Source: CAZOZK01 sp964584245
GTDB lineage: Bacteria > Patescibacteriota > Microgenomatia > UBA1400 > PJMF01
Direction: 5' to 3'
Assembly (NCBI GenBank): GCA_964584245.1
Contig: CAZOZK010000046.1
Location: forward strand, 1-8,437
Length of the DNA stretch: 8,437 nucleotides
In this document: positions 1-3,666 of the stretch, in pieces
Position numbering within the stretch: position 1 is the stretch's first letter
Layout: the number at the start of each line of letters is the position of its first letter
Notes under the pieces: generated by a model
Told to the model about the DNA's origin: nothing
What the model saw: only the letters and a program-made list of their open reading frames with translations
Databases searched by the model: none
Program-made: the position numbers and the translations under genes

Positions 1-315
1 TGGAAATTAAAAAATACTTAATAAAAAAACAAATAACAAAAAATTATTGAGTAAAATACAAATAGAAATCAGAAAGAGAAGTTGGAAAAAAATCGAGAGA
101 ATATGCAAGAATAACCAGGTTAAAATGAAAAAGAGGAGAGACAAAAATATTATTGGTAAAAAAGATGAAACCAGGGAAGAGGGGAAAGAAATGATATAGT
201 TTGATACAGTGATAAAAGTGTGAATAACTTTGCTCGGAAGAGAATGCAAAAATAAATTATAGGATGTTTATTCAGGCAAAAGCGGTAGATTTTCATTGTT
301 TTAGCCTGGAATCCC

Positions 316-337
316 CAGTGTAGTGCTCACTACGCTG
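316..337. repeat. 22-nt near-perfect palindrome
   Basis: CAGTGTAGTG (316-325) pairs with CACTACGCTG (328-337) over ten positions, one of them a G-T wobble, around a central CT. No T tract follows, so it is not an obvious terminator. It could be a dyad binding site or a small RNA hairpin. Function unknown. Confidence 0.5.
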
Positions 338-784
338 TGCAGAATATATGGTGTGAAAAGCGTGAAAAGTAAATAACCCGAATGGGTATATATTGTCTTC
401 TTTAGTAAAAGAGAGCCGGAAATGCCATATCTGGTGGGATGCTTAAAGTGAGAAAAGAGTGCCATGTATGTGTGAAATAGTGCCATAACAATATTCTTAT
501 GTGCTTTTTAGGTGATAGAGGGTGCTGCATCCTCTTTTCAGAGGTGGATGTTATATGCTGAAAGGTGGTGTTATTATGTCGCACAATATAACTTTTGCGA
601 CGCAATGCATAGAAACCAGGGGTTTTTGATCTGTTTACCTATATATGCCATTTTGGTCTTTTTGGCGTTTTTGATCACATTTTGTTGTACATTTAGTGTT
701 TTTTTTATTATTTTTTATTTCTTTTTTGCACAATAATAGTGGTGTATTTTTGAATTCATGAGGTTGTCAAAAGTAGCTCTAACT

Positions 785-810
785 CTCCCCCCGTCTCCCC
801 CGTTTTTTTT
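785..810. repeat. C-rich tandem repeat followed by T8 tract
   Basis: The plus strand reads two near-identical units, CTCCCCCCGT and CTCCCCCGT, directly followed by T8 (803-810). The tract is almost purely pyrimidine, with C runs of six (787-792) and five (797-801). No hairpin precedes the T run, so it is not a standard intrinsic terminator. It stands out in an AT-rich spacer. Confidence 0.4.
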
Positions 811-837
811 ACTAGATTGGCAGCCCGAGCATATTTT

Positions 838-873
838 TTAGTAGCAGTGGACTACTAAAAGAGTAGTAGCTAC
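838..873. repeat. Overlapping hairpin cluster TTAGTAG...CTACTAA / ACTACT...AGTAGT
   Basis: Two mutually exclusive stems overlap. The first is TTAGTAG (838-844) with CTACTAA (852-858). The second is ACTACT (851-856) with AGTAGT (862-867), enclosed by GTAGC (841-845) with GCTAC (869-873). The first stem has the form of the TTAGCAG/CTGCTAA quasi-palindromes at 1127-1153 and 2369-2395, with a compensating C-to-T and G-to-A change, though its spacer is 7 nt rather than 13. It may be a diverged relative of those sites or a separate RNA structure. Confidence 0.45.
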
Positions 874-1092
874 ACGCACCAATTTTTTATCATTTTTTTA
901 TTAAAATAGTGCTTTCTACATATAAAATATACATACCTATTCATAGTGTCTAATTTGCGAGGGTATAAGTGTGGGCAGTAGTAATAAAAAGCCGTTTTTG
1001 AGGCTCTGAGTGGAGGGTTACTCGGTGATCGAGTGAAGTTCAATTTTTATCATAAATACAGTGGCTGTATCAAGAGACTAGGTTAAAAAGCA

Positions 1093-1154
1093 TTGATACA
1101 TCAATCTTTCACTCGAAAAATCAAAATTAGCAGTCAAAACGAGACTCTGCTAAT
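1093..1154 (+). repeat. Left 62-nt inverted repeat (IR-L)
   Basis: It begins with an outer block, TTGATACATCAATCTTTCA (1093-1111), whose first part lies in the palindrome ATTGAT-AC-ATCAAT (1092-1105). It ends with a quasi-palindrome, TTAGCAG (1127-1133), a 13-nt spacer and CTGCTAA (1147-1153). An alternative fold pairs AGTC with GACT inside and leaves CT bulged. The reverse complement of 2368-2429 matches it without gaps: 18/19 in the outer block, then 11 consecutive identical bases (TTAGCAGTCAA) and 8 at the inner edge (CTGCTAAT). The region between the blocks is poorly conserved. Confidence 0.7.
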
Positions 1155-1192
1155 ATATATTTGATGTATAAATCTATTTTTGGAAACTGTGT

Positions 1193-1275
1193 AGTATTCA
1201 AATTATAAATTTTGAATAAAAATGAGTGGTCTTAAGTGTGTCAAAATGCGTATAAACTAGTGCAATTTGAATACT
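1193..1275. promoter_or_regulatory. 12-bp inverted repeat with a third half-site upstream of the recombinase
   Basis: AGTATTCAAATT (1193-1204) is repeated exactly in inverted orientation as AATTTGAATACT (1264-1275). A related copy at 1211-1218 forms an 8-bp dyad, TATTCAAA/TTTGAATA, with 1195-1202. So three TTTGAATA-type half-sites lie in the 180-nt leader of the recombinase gene, the last just upstream of a TATACT box. This would suit an operator for autoregulation or arm-type binding sites for the recombinase. Both readings are inferences. Confidence 0.45.
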
Positions 1276-1282
1276 TATATTT

Positions 1283-1288
1283 TATACT
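1283..1288 (+). promoter_or_regulatory. Possible -10 box of the recombinase gene
   Basis: TATACT stands 44 nt before the start codon and would give a leader of roughly 35-40 nt. No good -35 hexamer lies 16-18 nt upstream; the nearest candidate, TTGAAT (1267-1272), is too close. A second TATACT directly abuts the ATG (1327-1332), too near to serve a leadered transcript. Weak call. Confidence 0.25.
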
Positions 1289-1332
1289 TTTTTCACCAAT
1301 ACGCAAACGCATAAATGTGATACGGTTATACT

Positions 1333-2274
1333 ATGACAGCACCAAAAAATTTGGATATCGCGGTGATTGATTTTCTTGAACACTTAGAAGTTGAACGCAA
1401 CCTTAGTCAGCTCACATTACGCAATTACGGGCACTATTTGCGTCGTTTTTGTACGTGGCTCAAGGACACCCAAGGTATGTCTGACATCACTGCGGTCGAT
1501 TTAGATGTTATAAGAAAATATCGCGTGTATTTAGCTCGACTACAAGATGAACAGGGTAATACGCTATCAAAAAGTACACAAAGTTATCATATTATTGCAT
1601 TTCGTTCGTGGATGAAGTGGTTTATTAAGAACGATGTTGCGGTAATTGCGCCGGAAAAAATAGATTTACCCAAGAAAGAGTCACTTTCTATGAAGTTTTT
1701 GACTCTGGAGCAGATAGAACGCCTCTTGAATCAACCAGTTTTATCAAAGCAGGGGGGACTGAGAGATAAGGCCCTACTCGAGGTGCTCTTCTCTACTGGC
1801 CTGCGTGTCAGCGAGTTAGTTTCGCTGAATCGTGATCAAGTGAATACTCAACGCAAAGAATTTGGAGTTATTGGAAAAGGCCGCCGACCTCGAGTAGTCT
1901 TCCTTTCTGACCGTGCCTGTGAGTGGGTCGATCGCTGGCTAGACTCGAGGGAAGACAACTGGAGGCCCGTTTTCGTGCGTTTTAGCGGAGCCAAGCCCGA
2001 TCCCCTTGCAGACGGCGAGGATATGAGGTTGACCACAAGAAGTGTTCAACGTTTGGTGGATTCGTATTGTCGAAAGGCTCGATTGCCTATAAAAATTAGT
2101 CCACACGGTATCCGCCATAGTTTTGCAACAGATTTGCTATTTAATGGCGCGGGTCTGCGCGAGGTCCAAGAAATGCTCGGCCACAAAAATATTGCCACTA
2201 CGCAAATTTATACCCACGTTACCCAACCTCAGTTACAAAAAGTTCATAACAAGTTTCATTCAAAGGTTGATTGA
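1333..2274 (+). CDS. XerC/XerD-like tyrosine recombinase
   Basis: A site-specific DNA recombinase that cuts and rejoins DNA through a 3'-phosphotyrosine intermediate. The protein has 313 residues, close to the ~300 usual for XerC/D. Residues 8-100 form the N-terminal SAM-like DNA-binding domain (FLEHLEVERNLSQLTLRNY, then a four-helix pattern). Residues 120-305 form the catalytic domain with every expected residue: Arg158 (TGLRVSEL), Lys182 (GKGRR), His258 and Arg261 (SPHGIRH), His284 (LGHKN) and nucleophile Tyr293 (QIYTHV). The ATG at 1333 matches the family N-terminus, although no Shine-Dalgarno site precedes it. The gene stands alone, with inverted repeats 179 nt before it and 93 nt after it. 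Family membership is secure. The role is open: chromosome dimer resolution, element mobility or inversion. The sequence resembles housekeeping Xer proteins, whereas the flanking repeats favour a mobile or site-switching role. Confidence 0.93.
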   Translation: MTAPKNLDIAVIDFLEHLEVERNLSQLTLRNYGHYLRRFCTWLKDTQGMSDITAVDLDVIRKYRVYLARLQDEQGNTLSKSTQSYHIIAFRSWMKWFIKNDVAVIAPEKIDLPKKESLSMKFLTLEQIERLLNQPVLSKQGGLRDKALLEVLFSTGLRVSELVSLNRDQVNTQRKEFGVIGKGRRPRVVFLSDRACEWVDRWLDSREDNWRPVFVRFSGAKPDPLADGEDMRLTTRSVQRLVDSYCRKARLPIKISPHGIRHSFATDLLFNGAGLREVQEMLGHKNIATTQIYTHVTQPQLQKVHNKFHSKVD

Positions 2275-2367
2275 CGCGACTCAAGTGGACTTGGATGAAC
2301 GGATTTTTCTGATAGCTTTCGATTTCTTTTGATCGATTAAGAATTAGTCCAGCTGCGAGTGCATGCC

Positions 2368-2429
2368 ATTAGCAGTCTGCTCTATTGACTGCTAAAATTA
2401 GATTGTGCAATGAAAGATTGATATATCAA
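2368..2429 (-). repeat. Right 62-nt inverted repeat (IR-R)
   Basis: This is the inverted partner of 1093-1154. Its outer end carries the perfect 12-nt palindrome TTGATATATCAA (2418-2429). Its inner end carries TTAGCAG (2369-2375), a 13-nt spacer and CTGCTAA (2389-2395), extendable to a 9-bp stem TTAGCAGTC/GACTGCTAA around a 9-nt loop. No T tract follows on either strand, so it is not a typical terminator. The stop codon of the minus-strand gene at 2426 falls within its outer palindrome. Confidence 0.7.
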
Positions 2430-3106
2430 GCAAAAATCAACTTTGCAATCTCAAGTAAATTAAGAAATTTCCCAATGACAAAAGATTTAATTTTAATTAC
2501 ATCTTCGATATTCAATATTCCAGCTGATCTCTTAACTTTCAAAGTATTGCGTAGATTAAAATAATCTAGCCCTGCTTGTATACCACCTTCAACATTTGAT
2601 AAGGATGAGCTGTTTGTGTTTATGAATACTTTTTTCCCCTTTACTCTCAAAAAGTTTAAAAATTTCTGGAATTCCTGATCTAAGATAAAAAATTGATTTG
2701 CAAATAATTCTTCAAGTGCCTCATCAGTAAGTTCAATAACTCTTTGCAGTGTTGCATACTCATCTGGCAATAAATTACCAATAGTATATTTAGCTAGCAA
2801 TGAATTAATAGAATGTTGGTTATTAAACCTAACAAGGTCTGCTAGTTTACTATGATCTTCATCACTAAGTAAGCTATTAATTGCTTTAAGTGTTTTATCG
2901 TCACAAATTTCATACTCAATTAATGCAGTGATTCTAGGATTATTTGGCTCATTGCTAATCAACCCCCGAATTTTTAGATCAATTTGTTCAACAATTTCTC
3001 TAGGATTCGATTCTTGGTCAAAGAAATGGTTAATTTGTTCAAACATTGCTCTATATTGTATCATTTCGCTCTGGTTAGCTCGTAATTTACCACTTCTCTC
3101 CCCCAT
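2426..3106 (-). CDS. Hypothetical protein, family not recognised
   Basis: I do not recognise this protein. From the ATG at 3106 it has 226 residues, mostly mixed helix-forming sequence with many Asn, Leu, Ile and Glu. There is no signal peptide, no clear membrane span and no catalytic motif. Visible landmarks are a possible helical stretch around LTDEALEELFANQFFILDQEF, a KGKKVFINTNSSS turn, and a hydrophobic amphipathic C-terminus ending KLIFA. The frame could open 22 codons earlier at 3172, but that start lies inside the tRNA gene on the other strand, so I prefer 3106; later ATGs at 3064 and 3046 are possible. None has a strong ribosome site. Its composition is more AT-rich than the gyrase genes. 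The TGA stop (2426-2428) lies in the right inverted repeat, so the C-terminus may have been set by insertion of the neighbouring element. The long stop-free frame in AT-rich DNA supports real coding. Confidence 0.65.
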   Translation of the reverse strand: MGERSGKLRANQSEMIQYRAMFEQINHFFDQESNPREIVEQIDLKIRGLISNEPNNPRITALIEYEICDDKTLKAINSLLSDEDHSKLADLVRFNNQHSINSLLAKYTIGNLLPDEYATLQRVIELTDEALEELFANQFFILDQEFQKFLNFLRVKGKKVFINTNSSSLSNVEGGIQAGLDYFNLRNTLKVKRSAGILNIEDVIKIKSFVIGKFLNLLEIAKLIFA

Positions 3107-3138
3107 TTTTACTGAATGTCCAAAAAAATACAAAAAAT

Positions 3139-3152
3139 TGGTATGATACAAT
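3139..3152 (+). promoter_or_regulatory. Extended -10 promoter of the tRNA-Ala gene
   Basis: TGG followed by TATGAT (3139-3147) fits an extended -10 element, placing the start of transcription about 10 nt before the mature tRNA. A second overlapping hexamer, TACAAT (3147-3152), is also possible. No convincing -35 is seen, which an extended -10 can tolerate. It lies in a 58-bp gap between divergent genes, so it must share space with any promoter of the minus-strand gene. Confidence 0.45.
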
Positions 3153-3164
3153 AAGTTTTTGCTT

Positions 3165-3238
3165 GGGCTCATAGCTCAGTTGGCTAGAGCGCTTGTATGG
3201 CATACAAGAGGTCAGGGGTTCGAATCCCCTTGAGTCCA
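3165..3238 (+). tRNA. tRNA-Ala (anticodon GGC)
   Basis: A complete 74-nt cloverleaf. The acceptor stem is GGGCTCA (3165-3171) with TGAGTCC (3231-3237) and includes the G3-U70 wobble that identifies alanine tRNAs. The D stem is GCTC/GAGC. The anticodon stem is CTTGT/ACAAG around loop ATGGCAT, giving anticodon GGC at 3199-3201. The T stem is AGGGG/CCCCT with loop TTCGAAT. The discriminator is A (3238). CCA is not encoded, because CAT follows, so it must be added enzymatically. The loop has A32-U38, a pair known to be conserved in tRNA-Ala(GGC). It decodes GCC and GCU codons. The VOC gene begins 24 nt downstream and may share the transcript. Confidence 0.96.
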
Positions 3239-3262
3239 CATTGGTAAGAAACCCAATAACAT

Positions 3263-3628
3263 ATGTTTAATAAACTGTATGCCTTGTGTTTGTTAGTCAA
3301 CGATTATGAGAAATCGCTTGCTTTTTATAGAGATAAGCTTGGGCTTACAATAAACTCTCAAGATACCAAGTATACAGATTTTAAGTTGGGTGATGTACTA
3401 TTTGCTATCTTTCAAAAAGATGAAGCAACTACGATTTTTCCCAAAGGCCACATGAATTCCGGCGGTGGTGCAGTAATCGCATTTCCTGTTGCAAATATTG
3501 CAGAAGCGATAGAAGAACTAAAAAATAAAGGGATTGAAATTTTTGCTGGACCTAAAACTATGCCTTGGGGGCAAACGGTTGCCTACTTTAAAGATCCTGA
3601 TAACAATATCCTAGAAATTACAGACTAA
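3263..3628 (+). CDS. VOC / glyoxalase-bleomycin resistance fold protein
   Basis: A 121-residue protein of the vicinal oxygen chelate superfamily, which includes glyoxalases, extradiol dioxygenases and antibiotic-binding proteins. It shows the two beta-alpha-beta modules of the fold: residues 4-50, with the signature VNDYEKSLAFYRDKLGL, and residues 68-121, with VANIAEAIEELKNKGIEI and the closing YFKDPDNNILEI. Its length is normal for a one-domain member. The glutamate at the end of the last strand (Glu118) is kept, but the usual ligand histidine in the first strand is absent (YALCLLV), and none is evident at the start of the second module. Metal-dependent catalysis is therefore doubtful and a binding or sequestering role is possible. 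The substrate cannot be told. The ATG at 3263 has no clear Shine-Dalgarno site; a short ATTGG/CCAAT hairpin (3240-3257) lies in the leader. It converges on gyrA with a 38-nt gap. Confidence 0.85.
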   Translation: MFNKLYALCLLVNDYEKSLAFYRDKLGLTINSQDTKYTDFKLGDVLFAIFQKDEATTIFPKGHMNSGGGAVIAFPVANIAEAIEELKNKGIEIFAGPKTMPWGQTVAYFKDPDNNILEITD

Positions 3629-3633
3629 TTTGC

Positions 3634-3656
3634 AGGCTGTATCAACCTATTTTTTT
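3634..3656 (+). terminator. Weak intrinsic terminator after the VOC gene
   Basis: A short imperfect stem (AGG-TG with CA-CCT, one C-A mismatch, loop TAT) at 3634-3648 is followed by an A and T7 (3650-3656). It starts five bases after the VOC stop codon. The stem is short, so efficiency is uncertain. The opposite strand has no T tract, so it would not serve gyrA. Confidence 0.35.
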
Positions 3657-3666
3657 CTCTATCCAC

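Larger units (their letters stand above)
1..1092. other. AT-rich region without a supportable gene
   Basis: About 1.1 kb with no open frame that looks coding. From 1 to about 260 the plus strand is strongly purine-rich (A/G runs such as 121-200). From about 630 to 740 it is T-rich, with long T runs. Between these lie short palindromes (316-337, 838-873), a 9-nt tandem repeat of GTGAAAAG at 353-369, and a repeated AGTGCCAT at 457-464 and 479-486. Short open frames here encode only the hydrophobic residues expected from T-rich DNA and lack ribosome sites. I see no match to tmRNA, RNase P RNA, SRP RNA or a tRNA. It could be an intergenic spacer, a decayed region, or part of a larger mobile element continuing to the left. 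Confidence 0.6.
1093..2429. mobile_element. Putative single-gene tyrosine-recombinase element with inverted-repeat ends
   Basis: A 1.34-kb unit is bounded by two 62-nt imperfect inverted repeats (1093-1154 and 2368-2429). By hand alignment 45 of 62 positions match, including 18 of 19 in the outer block. The only gene inside is an intact Xer-type recombinase, preceded by a 178-nt leader with its own repeats. Tyrosine recombinases act on paired sites, so a recombinase gene centred between inverted structured sites suggests mobility or inversion. Some families of this class, such as recombinase-in-trio elements, have imperfect inverted ends, but they carry three recombinases. No target duplication is visible. 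Alternatives are an invertible segment, or a Xer gene with two resident recombination sites. Confidence 0.5.

Noticed and set aside
219..227. DnaA-box match (TTATTCACA on the minus strand) hinting at an origin near the gyrase genes
   Set aside because: Only one consensus match was found, with no cluster and no dnaA or dnaN in view. An AT-rich spacer can give one by chance.
7..249. 80-codon minus-strand frame, almost wholly hydrophobic
   Set aside because: It starts at TTG, has no ribosome site, and its Leu/Ile/Phe/Ser content is what a T/C-rich strand yields by chance.
512..736. 74-codon plus-strand frame with a hydrophobic C-terminal half
   Set aside because: GTG start without a Shine-Dalgarno site; the membrane-like part follows from T runs; the N-terminal part overlaps hairpin-forming sequence. 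I cannot exclude a small membrane protein.
2283..2294. CAAGT-GG-ACTTG palindrome after the recombinase as a terminator
   Set aside because: The stem is only five pairs and no T tract directly follows.
3107..3172. Longer N-terminus for the orphan gene, starting at 3172
   Set aside because: The start codon lies within the tRNA-Ala gene and has no ribosome site.
3165..3238. tRNA-Ala as attachment site for the neighbouring recombinase
   Set aside because: Integration usually uses the tRNA 3' end, which points away from the recombinase, and no copy of the tRNA 3' sequence occurs elsewhere in the window.
1063..3645. 11-nt direct repeat GGCTGTATCAA at 1063-1073 and 3635-3645 as possible outer element borders
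   Set aside because: Several 11-nt matches are expected by chance in a window of this length, and the flanks do not extend the match.
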